Shown here one piece after another: positions 53,774-62,721 of a stretch of DNA of 64,000 bases. The translations under genes and the position numbers were made by a program. The stretch's first letter is position 1; each line of letters begins with the position of its first letter. Under the pieces are notes generated by a model. That model did no database searches and was not told where the DNA came from. It saw only the letters and a list, made by a program, of their open reading frames with translations. Source of the stretch: Streptomyces sp. DT2A-34 (lineage in GTDB: Bacteria; Actinomycetota; Actinomycetes; Streptomycetales; Streptomycetaceae); the NCBI RefSeq assembly GCF_030499515.1, contig NZ_JASTWJ010000001.1:744001-808000 (forward strand), given 5' to 3'.

Positions 53774-54622
53774 TCAGCGGTATTTCCGTTCCGGGACGGT
53801 GACGAAATAGCCGGAGTCCAGCAGCCGCGGCAGATAGGCGCGCAGTGCGCGGACGCTCTGGGAGCGGTCGCCCCCGGCGTCGTGCGAGAGCACCACGACG
53901 CCGGGGGCGGCGCCGTGCTCCACCCGGTCGACGATCGTGCGGGTGCCGGGGGTGGTCCAGTCGAGGGTGTCGACGGTCCAGGCGAGCGGTTCCATGCCCA
54001 GGTCGGCGCCGAGTTGGAAGGTGGCGCGGTTCCAGGCGCCGTAGGGCGCGCGGAACCAGGCGGGGCGTTCTCCGTACGCCTCCTCGACGACATCGCAGGT
54101 GCGCTCCATCTCGGCGCGGATCCGGCCGCGGCTGAGGCGGGTGAGCAGCGGGTGGGACCAGGTGTGGTTGCCGACGACATGGCCCTCGTCGGCCATCCGC
54201 GCCACGAGTCCCTTGTGGTCGGCGACCATCTCTCCGCACACGAAGAACATCGCGCGGACGTCGTACTCGCGCAGGGTGTCCAGGATGTGCGGGGTGTAGC
54301 GGGGGTCGGGACCGTCGTCGAAGGTCAGCACCATGGTGCGGCCCCTGCCGGACACGCGCAGGTACGGCGCTCGCCGTACGAGCGTGCGGCGGGGCGCCAC
54401 ACGGGGCGGGCCGTAACCCGTCAGGGGTTCTAGGCGGTAGGCGGAGGGCTTGAGCGCGCGGTGCGCCTGCGGGCCCGCGGCCGGGGCGACGGGCCGGACC
54501 GGCTCCTCGCCCGTGACCGTCGCGAACAGTCCGGCGGTGCCGGCGGCTCCGACGGCGGCGGCACCGGCGAGCAGCGCGCGGCGTCGCGTGAGCGGACGTG
54601 TGGGCGACTGATCCTTCGTCAT
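53774..54622 (-). CDS. secreted polysaccharide deacetylase (CE4)
   Basis: The 282-residue protein has a twin-arginine-like signal (TRRRALLAGAAAVGAAGTAG). The NodB domain shows MVLTFDDGPDP (motif 1, metal Asp), VGNHTWSHPLLTRLS (motif 2, H-x3-H), FRAPYGAWNR (motif 3), and later DWTTPGTRTI and VVLSHDAGG. It should remove N-acetyl groups from peptidoglycan or chitin-like polymers outside the cell. It is convergent with the sortase gene. Confidence 0.92.
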   Translation of the reverse strand: MTKDQSPTRPLTRRRALLAGAAAVGAAGTAGLFATVTGEEPVRPVAPAAGPQAHRALKPSAYRLEPLTGYGPPRVAPRRTLVRRAPYLRVSGRGRTMVLTFDDGPDPRYTPHILDTLREYDVRAMFFVCGEMVADHKGLVARMADEGHVVGNHTWSHPLLTRLSRGRIRAEMERTCDVVEEAYGERPAWFRAPYGAWNRATFQLGADLGMEPLAWTVDTLDWTTPGTRTIVDRVEHGAAPGVVVLSHDAGGDRSQSVRALRAYLPRLLDSGYFVTVPERKYR

Positions 54623-54739
54623 GAATGATCAGTCGCCCGGTGAGGGACCGACGCACCACGGCGGCACCGGGACGGCGGCAGGAAAACGCCCGACCGGCGC
54701 AGCTCCGGTTGCGCCGGCCGCGGAGCTTATGACGGCGCG

Positions 54740-56393
54740 TCAGCGGCGGCGCACCAGGGGGAACGGCAGGGGCTCCCGGATCGTTCAGGCCGGTGAGAAC
54801 ATGACGAACTGGTCGACGCCGATGCCGAGGCCGCCGGTGGGCGGCATGGCGTATTCGAGGGCGTCGAGGAAGTCCTCGTCCAGCTCCAGCGCCTCGGGGT
54901 CTCCCCCGGCGGCGAGCAGGGACTGGGCGGTGAGGCGGCGGCGCTGTTCGACGGGGTCGGTGAGTTCGGAGCAGGCGGTGCCGAGTTCGGTGCCGAAGGC
55001 GACGAGGTCCCCGCGCTCGGCGAGCCGGGGGTCTTCGCGGTGTTGCCGGGTGAGCGGGGAGACGTCGGTCGGGAAGTCCTTGTAGAAGGTGGGCAGCTGG
55101 GTCTTCTCCTCGACGAGCCGCTCGTACATCTCCAGCACGAGGTCGCCGTGGCCGTCGTCGGCCGTGTACGGCACGCCCACGCGATCGCAGCTTGGGACCT
55201 GGGGCTTCCCGGCTCAAGGAAACGTGTGCGTTGGCGCCGCCATGGATCTGCTGGCGCACCGGCGTCTCGACTTCCAGGTAGCCGCGCTCCAGCAGGCCCT
55301 GGCGCAGGGCCTGGACGGCGGTGGAGCGGGCGCGGACCACGTCGCGGGCGGCGGGGCCGGAGACCAGGTCGAGGTAGCGCATGCGCACCTTGGCCTCGGG
55401 GTCGGCGAGGCCGCGGCGTTTGTCGGGCAGGAGGCGCAGGCACTTGCCGACGAGCTGCCAGGAGGTGACGAAGACGGTGGGTTCACTCTTGTCGCTGACG
55501 CCGGCCAGGCCGGTGGCAGTGACGAGGTCGCCGATGTCGGTGTCGGTGTCGGCGGTGAAGCGGTCGAGGGCGGCGCCGGTGTCCCCCGGGTGAGGGCGAG
55601 TTGGTGGTCGCCGGACCAGTCGCGCAGTACGGCGAAGACGAGGCCGCCGAAGTCGCGCACGGGCATGATCCGGCCGACGACGGTGACCTGCTCGCATGTC
55701 GGCGAGGGCGTGGGTGCGGGCCGGGGATGCCACCGAGTAGGGGTCGATGCCGTCGGCGCGCAGCCGGTCGAGGGTGATGGTGCCGGATGCGGACCTGCTC
55801 AGGCAGGCCCGCATCCGGCCGGGCCGCCCCGGCCTCGTCCCCTCCGTCGAGGCCGAGCGCCGCCGGCGAGGGCAGTCCTTCGGTGGTCGCGGGACGCGGC
55901 CCGCCTCGCGGGTGCCCGTTTCTGCGGAGTTTGTGCAGCGACGGTACGGAGACTTGGCGTTGGAGCGGTAGAGGGCCTCCAGTTGCCACCACTTGGAGGG
56001 GATGCCCATCTTCGGTGCCACCGCGCACAGTTCGGCGACCATGAGGGCCGAGGGCCGTGCCGAGGAGGTCGGGCAGGACGAGCAGGCCCAGGTGGACGAC
56101 GACCAGCCACCAGGCGATCTTCTTGCGGGCGGCCGTCGCGGCGGCGAGCAGGAAGAGCACGGCCGCGTGGGCGAGGTTGGCGCTGACGGGGCGGTGATCC
56201 GGTCGAGGGCGTCCACGACCGGGCGGAGCGCGCTGCGCAGCGGTGGGATGAGGGCCGGCAGGACGCACAGCGGTCCGAGGGCGCCGAAGAAGGTCGCGAA
56301 ACCCTCCGGCACCCTGCGGAGGAGGCCGTTCCCGGGCGACCGTATCGGGCCCGTGGTGTCCTTGTCCGGGACGGCCTCCACGGTGGCACTCAT
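54740..56393 (-). pseudogene. lysX: decayed lysX (lysyl-tRNA synthetase/lysylphosphatidylglycerol synthase fusion)
   Basis: ATG 56393 begins MSATVEAVPDKDTTG and an integral-membrane part (VSANLAHAAVLFLLAAATAA then ARKKIAWWLVVVHLGLLVLP in another frame). WWQLEALYRSNAK follows from the aminoacyl-transfer domain. The LysRS part is in at least three frames: MPVRDFGGLVFAVLRDWSGD; SWQLVGKCLRLLPDKRRGLA to YLEVETPVRQQIHGGANAH; and [20 protein letters not shown] to [13 protein letters not shown]. The last tail, IREPLPFPLVRRR, ends at 54740. Intact LysX is about 1100 residues. Here several internal deletions and many frameshifts have removed at least half, so lysyl-PG production from this locus is lost. 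Confidence 0.88.
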
Positions 56394-56481
56394 GTTCCGA
56401 CTGTAGGAAGCCCTGGGCCCGTTCGCCCGTCGAGCCCCCTGCCCGGCGGCGGGACCTGCGGTTTCCGATAGCCTCCGTGCC

Positions 56482-56943
56482 GTGACGGAACAGCACGCGC
56501 ACCAGTTCGAGCGGGGCACGGACGGGCCCAAGGTCATCGTGGTCGGGGTGGACGGCTCCGACTCCTCGCTGCGCGCGGCGGCCTACGCCGCCGGCCTCGC
56601 CCGACGGCAGCACGCGCTGCTCGCCGTCGTGTACGTGCAGCCAGTGATGACGGCGGGCGCGGCGCTCGGGGTGCCGGTCGCGGAGACGACCGACGAGATC
56701 GCCGAGGACCTGATCGCCCAGATCCGGGACGCGGCCGAGCGGCTCAAGGGGATATTCGACGTCCGCTGGGAGTTCCACACCTTCCGCGGCGACCCCTACA
56801 ACGGCCTGGTGACGGCGGCCGACGACCTGAAGGCCGACGCCGTGGTGGTGGGCGCCTCGGAGCAGGCCGGGCACCGGATCGTCGGTTCCGTCACGGTGCG
56901 GTTGGTCAAGGCGGGGCGGTGGCCGGTGACGGTGGTGCCGTAG
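56482..56943 (+). CDS. universal stress protein (UspA family)
   Basis: GTG 56482 gives 153 residues. KVIVVGVDGSDSSLRAAAYA is the UspA first strand and helix. DAVVVGASEQAGHRIVGSVT carries the G-x2-G-x(9)-G(S/T)-like ATP-binding pattern, here slightly altered. The role is stress or dormancy related, binding nucleotides; a single-domain protein. It stands alone. Confidence 0.9.
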   Translation: MTEQHAHQFERGTDGPKVIVVGVDGSDSSLRAAAYAAGLARRQHALLAVVYVQPVMTAGAALGVPVAETTDEIAEDLIAQIRDAAERLKGIFDVRWEFHTFRGDPYNGLVTAADDLKADAVVVGASEQAGHRIVGSVTVRLVKAGRWPVTVVP

Positions 56944-56997
56944 GCCCGCTGTACAGGGCGTCCATGCCGCCCGATCACAGGCTGAACCGACCGGCCC

Positions 56998-57825
56998 TCA
57001 GAGGGCCCGGAGGAAGTCCAGCAGGATCTCGTTGAAGGCCTCGGGCTTCTCCAGGTTCGGGAAGTGCCCGGTGTCCTCGATCGTCACCGAGCGGCCGTTC
57101 GGCACGCTTCGCACGAGCCGCTCCGCCATCTCGAGGGCGTCGGCCGCGTCGAGCGCGCCGTGGACGGCGAGGACGGGTACGTCGATCTTGGGCATCCGGC
57201 TCCAGGGGTCGTCGAGCGGCACATGCCAGTTCGTCTCGCCGACGGTGTGCTTGGCGATCGTGTGCGCCGCCATCTCCCGCATCCGCCGCACGGCGTCGGG
57301 GTCGCAGTCCGCCACGGCGCGGTGCGGCCCGGCGACGTTCTTGGCGAAGGCCTCGATCCAGCCGGCGGCATCACCCTCCCCCAACATGCGGGCCGACTCG
57401 GCGACCCGCTCCCGCGTCCACGCATCGGAGTACTCGAACGCGCTGGTCCCGCCGCCGCTGACGACCACCGCACGCGCCAGCTCGGGGTACTCCAGCACGG
57501 TGTCGGTGGCGACCGCCGCCCCCATGCACACACCGGCCAGGACGGCGGGTCCGGCATCGAGATGGCGCAGCAGGCCACCGAGGTCGTCGGCCCAGCGGAA
57601 CGGCTTGCTCGCGTTGGCGGAGAAGCCGTGCCCGCGCACGTCGGGCGCGATCACGCGGTAGCCGGCGGCGACCAGCGCCGGTATCTGGTCGTCGAAGACG
57701 CGGTGATCGACGTACCCGGGGTGCACCAGGACCACGAGGTCCCCGGCACCGGTGTCGCGGTAGGCGAGGTCGCCGTCCGGGGAGGCGAAGAAGCACAGAT
57801 CCGAAGCTGTCGTCGCTGTCATCAT
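56998..57825 (-). CDS. alpha/beta hydrolase, MarR-linked
   Basis: ATG 57825 gives 275 residues. DLVVLVHPGYVDHRVFDDQI supplies the oxyanion region, AVLAGVCMGAAVA the nucleophile elbow with Cys in place of Ser (G-V-C-M-G), AVHGALDAADALEM the acid, and EDTGHFPNLEKPEAF the His. A Cys nucleophile is the hallmark of dienelactone-hydrolase-like enzymes; the overall layout is closer to 3-oxoadipate enol-lactonase-type hydrolases. It is divergent from a MarR gene, and one MarR-like operator includes its start codon. Confidence 0.88.
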   Translation of the reverse strand: MMTATTASDLCFFASPDGDLAYRDTGAGDLVVLVHPGYVDHRVFDDQIPALVAAGYRVIAPDVRGHGFSANASKPFRWADDLGGLLRHLDAGPAVLAGVCMGAAVATDTVLEYPELARAVVVSGGGTSAFEYSDAWTRERVAESARMLGEGDAAGWIEAFAKNVAGPHRAVADCDPDAVRRMREMAAHTIAKHTVGETNWHVPLDDPWSRMPKIDVPVLAVHGALDAADALEMAERLVRSVPNGRSVTIEDTGHFPNLEKPEAFNEILLDFLRAL

Positions 57826-57841
57826 GACAACCAAGGTGTCA
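57825..57841. promoter_or_regulatory. MarR operator 1, overlapping the hydrolase start
   Basis: TGACAACCAAGGTGTCA has perfect 5-bp arms (6 bp if ATGACA/TGTCAT is used) around 7 bases. It includes the first base of the hydrolase ATG. A second copy lies 31 bp away, three helical turns. Confidence 0.75.
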
Positions 57842-57855
57842 TCTTCAGAGAAGTT

Positions 57856-57872
57856 TGGCAACCCAGGTGTCA
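57856..57872. promoter_or_regulatory. MarR operator 2, just before marR
   Basis: TGGCAACCCAGGTGTCA matches operator 1 with one arm mismatch and the same N7 spacing. It lies 11 bases before the GTG of marR. The two sites are in the same orientation, centres 31 bp apart. Confidence 0.7.
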
Positions 57873-57882
57873 TGATGGCTTG

Positions 57883-58356
57883 GTGGACGACTCCAGCCAG
57901 CCCCTCTCCCGCGACGACCTCGGCGACCGGATCAGCGAGGTGTTCGACCTGATCGGCGCGCTCTACCGGCGCGGCCTGCGCAAGCTCGAGCAGGGCGAGG
58001 AGGTCGAGGGCGTGTCCGTCGGCGTGCGCTCCGTCCTGGTCCTGCTGCACAGGTACGGGCCCATGACGGTGCCCCAGATGGGCCGGGTCATGACGCTGAC
58101 CCGGCAGTTCGTGCAGCGCATGGTCAACGAGGCGGCGTCCAGGGGCTGGGTCGAGGCCACCCCCAACCCCGCGCACCAGCGGTCCTCGCTCATCCGGATC
58201 ACAGAGGAGGGCACCGCCGTCATCACCGCGATCCTCGCCCGCGAGCACGCCCTGAACCGGCAGGTCGGCAGCGATCTGACCGAGGGCGAGCTGCGGGCCT
58301 GCGTGCGCGTGCTGAAGGAGATGCTGAAGACCTTCGACCACGTGGACGCGGACTGA
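57883..58356 (+). CDS. MarR-family transcriptional regulator
   Basis: The best start is GTG 57883 (TTG at 57880 is adjacent), giving 157 residues. There is no clear ribosome binding site, so translation may be from a near-leaderless message. The winged helix includes LLHRYGPMTVPQMGRVMTLT and RQFVQRMVNEAASRGWVEAT with RSSLIRITEEG as the wing. It lies divergent from the alpha/beta hydrolase, and two matching operators lie between, so autorepression and control of the hydrolase are likely. Ligand unknown, probably an ester or phenolic. Confidence 0.9.
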   Translation: MDDSSQPLSRDDLGDRISEVFDLIGALYRRGLRKLEQGEEVEGVSVGVRSVLVLLHRYGPMTVPQMGRVMTLTRQFVQRMVNEAASRGWVEATPNPAHQRSSLIRITEEGTAVITAILAREHALNRQVGSDLTEGELRACVRVLKEMLKTFDHVDAD

Positions 58357-58371
58357 CCTGCACCCCCTGGC

Positions 58372-59520
58372 CTACTCCCCCATGGTGAGCCCGTCCTTGG
58401 CCGCGCCCCGGCTCAGCACGATGTCCCGGATCCGGTCGCGCACACCACGTAGTTCGGCGCCCTGTTCGAGCGCCCGGTTGAGGTTGATCACGCGACCGGC
58501 GTCGATGTCGAACAGCTGCGGGATGAACTCGGCCTTCGACACCTCCCAGCGACCGCCGGGCTCGTCGGGCGCGGTGAAGGTGAAGCGGCCGAGGGTGGAC
58601 TGGTTGCCGCGCGAATCCTGGACGCCCTGCTCGTTGTACATCGCGCCGGCGACCTGGTCGCCCATGCCGTAGACCACCCAGGTGCCGTTGACCTTCTCGT
58701 ACGCCTGCGGGACATGGGCGTGGGTGCCGAGGATCAGGTCGATGACGGGGCGGCCACCGGCGCGGGCGGCCGTGAGGTCGCGGGCGAGGGTCGTCTGCGT
58801 GTCGTCGGGCGCGTCCTGCCATTCGGTGCCCCAGTGCAGCGAGACGACGACCACGTCGGCGCCCCCCTTCCGAGCGGCGCGGGCGTCCGCCAGGATCTTG
58901 TTCTCGTCGATCAGGTTGACCGCCCAGGGCTGCCCGGGCGGCAGCGGGAAGCCGTTGACGCCGTATGTGTACGCGAGGTGCGCGACCTTGGCCGGGCCCG
59001 CGCGCAGCACCCTCACGGAGCGCGCCTCACCCTCGGTGCGCGCCGTCCCCGCGTGCCGTACGCGCGCCTCGTCGAGGGCGTTCAGGGTGCGCAGAATGCC
59101 GGCGGCACCGTCGTCGAGGCTGTGGTCGGAGGCGGTGGAGCAGCCGTCATAGCCGGCGGCGGCGATCCCCTTGGCCACCTCCGGCGGGGACCTGAAGGCC
59201 GGGTAGCCCGAGTACTCGCCGTCCGCGCCGTAGACCGTCTCCATATGACACAGCGCCAGATCGGCGCGGGAGACGACGGGTTCGACGCCGGCGAACATCG
59301 GGCGGAAGTCGTAGCCGGAGCCGCGCGCGTCGAAGCGCGCCCGGTCGATGATCGACGTGTGCGGGAGGATGTCGCCGGAGGCGACGAGCGTGAAGCCGCG
59401 GGGGCCCTTGGCGGAGGCGCCCGGGTGCCCCGGCGCCTTGTGGTCGTTGGCCTGGCAGGCGGCGCCCGCGGCGAGGGCGGCCGTCAGAGCGAGGGCCACG
59501 AGTCGACTGCGTGCAATCAT
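58372..59520 (-). CDS. CapA-like metallophosphatase lipoprotein
   Basis: ATG 59520 gives 382 residues. The signal ends LAAGAACQA, with a weak lipobox Cys near residue 22. The CapA fold has FTLVASGDILPHTSIIDRAR (metal Asp), LALCHMETV, ASDHSLDDGAAGI, VVVSLHWGTEWQ and ILGTHAHVPQAYEKVNGTW, all family marks with conserved His and Asp. CapA proteins bind to polyglutamate capsule systems in bacilli; the Streptomyces members have no capB/capC and an unknown function. It sits alone, convergent with marR. Confidence 0.88.
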   Translation of the reverse strand: MIARSRLVALALTAALAAGAACQANDHKAPGHPGASAKGPRGFTLVASGDILPHTSIIDRARFDARGSGYDFRPMFAGVEPVVSRADLALCHMETVYGADGEYSGYPAFRSPPEVAKGIAAAGYDGCSTASDHSLDDGAAGILRTLNALDEARVRHAGTARTEGEARSVRVLRAGPAKVAHLAYTYGVNGFPLPPGQPWAVNLIDENKILADARAARKGGADVVVVSLHWGTEWQDAPDDTQTTLARDLTAARAGGRPVIDLILGTHAHVPQAYEKVNGTWVVYGMGDQVAGAMYNEQGVQDSRGNQSTLGRFTFTAPDEPGGRWEVSKAEFIPQLFDIDAGRVINLNRALEQGAELRGVRDRIRDIVLSRGAAKDGLTMGE

Positions 59521-59731
59521 CAGCTCACCCCGTGTGGTCGTATTACCCACCAATACGTATGAAACCGGGCGTCCTCGCAAACAATCCGACCGCTTCCATT
59601 AGCCCGTCCGGCGCGCCCCGGCTAGGCGGAAGGGACCGTTCGTCGTACCGTTCGCCGACGCGATCGACCGTCCGCCGCAGATCCGTGTGCGTGCTCTGTC
59701 CCCGGACAGCGGCCTGCGGTGCCATACGGCC

Positions 59732-60277
59732 ATGACGGCCGGAACCACCCTCACGAACGGGACGACCGCCGAGCACGAGCTCGCCGCACTGCAGCGCGAG
59801 CACGGCCGGCCCCTCTTCGCGCTCCTGCTCCGGCTCTGCGACGGCGACCGGCAGCGCGCCGAGGACCTCGTACAGGAGACGCTGGTGCGCGCCTGGCAGC
59901 ATCCCGAGGCCCTGCGCGCCGACGACTTCGACTCCGTACGGCCCTGGCTGCTGACCGTCGGGCGGCGGCTCGCGATCGACGCGCGGCGGGCCCGGCAGGC
60001 GCGGCCGCCGGAGGTCGGGGACGCGATCCTGGAGAACGCGCGCGTGATCTCCGACCACGCCGAGCGCGCCGCGGAGATGCTCGATGTGCGCGAGGCTGTG
60101 AAGACACTCACTCCGGAGCACCGTGAAGTCCTGGTGCTCGTGTACTTCCAAGGGGCGAGTGTTGCGGAAGCCGCGGAAACCCTGGGTATTCCGCCCGGTA
60201 CGGTGAAGTCCCGCGCGTACTATGCGCTGCGCGCCCTGCGCAGGGTGCTTCCGGGGTACGCGGCCGACCTGCGGTGA
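59732..60277 (+). CDS. ECF RNA polymerase sigma factor
   Basis: ATG 59732 gives 181 residues; longer starts (GTG 59687) are possible. Sigma-2 is seen in RPLFALLLRLCDGDRQRAED, LVQETLVRAWQHPEALR and FDSVRPWLLTVGRRLAIDAR. Sigma-4 is in TLTPEHREVLVLVYFQGASV, then AEAAETLGIPPGTVKSRAYY. A zf-HC2 anti-sigma-like gene is two genes downstream. No SnoaL or other C-terminal extension. Confidence 0.92.
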   Translation: MTAGTTLTNGTTAEHELAALQREHGRPLFALLLRLCDGDRQRAEDLVQETLVRAWQHPEALRADDFDSVRPWLLTVGRRLAIDARRARQARPPEVGDAILENARVISDHAERAAEMLDVREAVKTLTPEHREVLVLVYFQGASVAEAAETLGIPPGTVKSRAYYALRALRRVLPGYAADLR

Positions 60278-60412
60278 AACCAATGGGCGAGTCAAACCTC
60301 CGTAAAACGCCTTGCTGAACACCCCGGTTGAGTAATCGGCTGTCCTCATCCGTGTTCCGGATCGGGGCCCGGGGTGTCGGGCGACGCGCTCACCGGAGGA
60401 AGGCAGGAAGGG

Positions 60413-60928
60413 ATGCTGCACAGAGGTCAAGAGAGCACGGACGGCACCGGCGGCGGTGAACTCACCGTCCCTATGGCGTGGTTGTACGCCGAGTACATCG
60501 CCGACGAGCTGCTGCGGACCGGCGATCTCATGCCGCCGACGTCCTTCGAGTTCCGCGCCGGGCGCGATGCCCTGGCGCTGACCATCTTCCTGTCCGACAC
60601 CGACGGCGAGCTCTCCGGCATCCGGGTCGTCACCCAGCTGGAGACCTGGCTGTCGCTGACGGCGTACGACCAGCCGTGGCAGGACTGGGTGCGCGAGCGC
60701 ATGGCGGGCCTCGCGGCCGAGGCGGTCGAGTCCGGCGGGCCCGCGCCCGACCTGGAGCTGGCCGAGGCGGCCTGGCGCTGGCTGCAGGAGACCGAGCTGC
60801 TCGCGCCCGATCTGAACGCGGTGCCGGGCGGCGGTGCGCTGGTCGGTGAGGACGAGGGGCCGAAGGTGTGGACCCCGGCGTGGCAGCTGGGGCTGCCACT
60901 CGGGCACCTCGCCATCCATCTTTTTTAA
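60413..60928 (+). CDS. conserved hypothetical protein between sigma and anti-sigma genes
   Basis: ATG 60413 follows GGAAGG and gives 171 residues. It is acidic and soluble, with VPMAWLYAEYIADELLRTGD and FEFRAGRDALALTIFLSDTD near the start and a Trp-rich C-terminus (PAWQLGLPLGHLAIHL). No domain was recognised. It lies 135 bp after the ECF sigma gene and 151 bp before the anti-sigma gene, so it may be a regulatory partner or simply a neighbour. Confidence 0.7.
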   Translation: MLHRGQESTDGTGGGELTVPMAWLYAEYIADELLRTGDLMPPTSFEFRAGRDALALTIFLSDTDGELSGIRVVTQLETWLSLTAYDQPWQDWVRERMAGLAAEAVESGGPAPDLELAEAAWRWLQETELLAPDLNAVPGGGALVGEDEGPKVWTPAWQLGLPLGHLAIHLF

Positions 60929-61079
60929 GTTCTTTTCTCCTCGGACCAATCCTCGTCCCGGGCGGCTCCGAATCATTCGGTTGCGATTCTGTACGTGGCT
61001 TGAGTGATTCGACTGCCTGGTGCGTACCAGTGGGCGCAAGGAGTAACCCACCCCGCACCCAACGGCACGAGGATTCGGC

Positions 61080-61733
61080 ATGAGGTCCCTGGAGAGGCAT
61101 CGCGACGTCGCCGCGTACGCGCTCGGCGTGCTGAACGAGGCGGAGGCATTCCGCTTCGAGGACCACCTCATGGAGTGCCCCCGCTGCGCGGCACACGTGA
61201 CCGAGTTCGGGCCCGTCACCCGCCAGCTGATGCTGTACCGGCGGTCCACACCGCAGTTCGTGCACCCCATGGCCAAGCCGGGCCCGCAGCTGCTGAACCG
61301 GCTGCTCGAAACGGTGGCGGCCCGCCACCGCGCCCGGCGCCGGCGCACGCTGTACGCCGTGGCCGCCTCGGTGGTGATCGCCCTCGCCGGGCCCGCGGTC
61401 GCGATGACGGCGGGCGGCGACGGCGGGGCCGTACGGGTCGTCGAGGCGACCGACGCGCGGTCGGGGGTGTGGGCGCAGGTCACGACCGAGAACGAGGCGT
61501 ACGGCACCCAGGTGGAACTGAAGGTGAAGGACGGCGCGGGTCCGCGCGCCTGTCACCTCGTCGCCGTCGGCCGGGACGGCTCGGAGGAGACGGTGACCAG
61601 CTGGTCCGCCGCCCATCACGACGCCCGCGAGAACACCATGACGGGCGCCTCGGCGATGCACCCCGACGAGATCGTGCGCTACGAGGTGCGTACGGCGGGC
61701 GGGGAGCACCTGGTGACGCTCGATCCCCGGTGA
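61080..61733 (+). CDS. zf-HC2 type anti-sigma factor
   Basis: The 217-residue protein begins with a zinc-binding anti-sigma domain: HRDVAAYALGVLNEAEAFRF, then EDHLMECPRCAAHVTEF (H-x3-C-x2-C type). One helix (LYAVAASVVIALAGPAVAMT) follows at about 90-110, then an extracytoplasmic beta-domain (about 120-217). It fits the membrane anti-sigma that would hold the ECF factor encoded 0.8 kb upstream. A T-rich stretch lies before it, and its own promoter is probable. Confidence 0.85.
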   Translation: MRSLERHRDVAAYALGVLNEAEAFRFEDHLMECPRCAAHVTEFGPVTRQLMLYRRSTPQFVHPMAKPGPQLLNRLLETVAARHRARRRRTLYAVAASVVIALAGPAVAMTAGGDGGAVRVVEATDARSGVWAQVTTENEAYGTQVELKVKDGAGPRACHLVAVGRDGSEETVTSWSAAHHDARENTMTGASAMHPDEIVRYEVRTAGGEHLVTLDPR

Positions 61734-61785
61734 TCCGCAGCCCCACTGTCCGGTTCCGTCCGCGGCGCCTGCGCCGCCGCCGACG

Positions 61786-62649
61786 CTACTTCAGCAGCCG
61801 CGACAGCCTCCGGTCCGCCAGTGGTTTCCCGCCCGTCTGGCAGGTCGGGCAGTACTGGAGCGAGGAGTCGCTGAAGGAGACCTCGCGGATGGTGTCGCCG
61901 CACACCGGGCACGGTTCGCCGGTGCGGCCGTGGACGCGCAGGCCGCTCTTCTTCTCGGCCTTCAGACGTCCGGCCGCCACCCCGCGCGAGCGCTCGACCG
62001 CCTCGGTGAGGGTCGTCCGCAGGGCCTCGTACAGTCTCGCCGTCTCCTCGGGTGCCAGTGACGACGCCAGTTTGAAGGGGGACATCTTCGCCGCGTGCAG
62101 GATCTCGTCGCTGTAGGCGTTGCCGACCCCGGCGATGAGGCTCTGGTCGCGCAGGGCGCCCTTGAGTTGGCGGCGCTCGTCCTTCAGCAGTGCAGCGAGC
62201 CGCGTCTCGTCGAAGTCGTCGGCGAGGGGGTCCGGGCCCAGCCGGGCCACGCCCGCGACCTGCCGCGGGTCCTGGACGACGTACACCGCGAGGCGCTTTT
62301 GGGTGCCCGCCTCCGTCAGGTCGAAGCCCGCGCCGGTCTCCAGGGCCACGCGCAGCGCGAGCGGGCCCTTGCCGGGGCGGGGCATGCCGCTCGGGAGCTC
62401 GTCCTTCCAGTGGAGCCAGCCGGCGCGGGCCAGGTGGGTCACCAGATGGGGGCCGTCCGCCGTGGCGAGGTCGAGGAACTTGCCGTAGCGGTGTACGGCG
62501 GTGACCTCATGGCCCTCGACGGCGGTGACCGGCGGGTCGTACGTCTTGAGGACGCTGATCGCGACGGGCAGCACACGGACGATCTCGTGGCCGACCAGGT
62601 TCTCGGTCAGGAAGTCCTTGAGCGCTTCGACCTCGGGCAGTTCCGGCAT
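61786..62649 (-). CDS. Fpg/Nei-family DNA glycosylase
   Basis: The 287-residue enzyme starts MPELPEVEALKDFL: after Met removal Pro2 is the nucleophile and Glu3 the acid. GRYGKF-like YGKFLDL and SLIAGVGNAYSDEILHAAKM (helix-two-turn-helix) precede a zinc finger CPVCGDTIREVSF with YCPTCQTGGK. It removes oxidised bases and nicks the abasic site. It does not share an operon with a polymerase gene here. Whether it is Fpg or Nei-like cannot be told. Confidence 0.92.
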   Translation of the reverse strand: MPELPEVEALKDFLTENLVGHEIVRVLPVAISVLKTYDPPVTAVEGHEVTAVHRYGKFLDLATADGPHLVTHLARAGWLHWKDELPSGMPRPGKGPLALRVALETGAGFDLTEAGTQKRLAVYVVQDPRQVAGVARLGPDPLADDFDETRLAALLKDERRQLKGALRDQSLIAGVGNAYSDEILHAAKMSPFKLASSLAPEETARLYEALRTTLTEAVERSRGVAAGRLKAEKKSGLRVHGRTGEPCPVCGDTIREVSFSDSSLQYCPTCQTGGKPLADRRLSRLLK

Positions 62650-62721
62650 ACGTCCAGAGTGCCACCCGGGACTGACGGCGCCAGGCGGCTGCGGTGACGT
62701 CCGGACGGCGTACGGCGGTCG

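Noticed and set aside
52812..56537. 1241-codon minus-strand open frame
   Set aside because: It runs antisense to the sortase and out of frame through the deacetylase and the lysX remnant; only short pieces match lysX.
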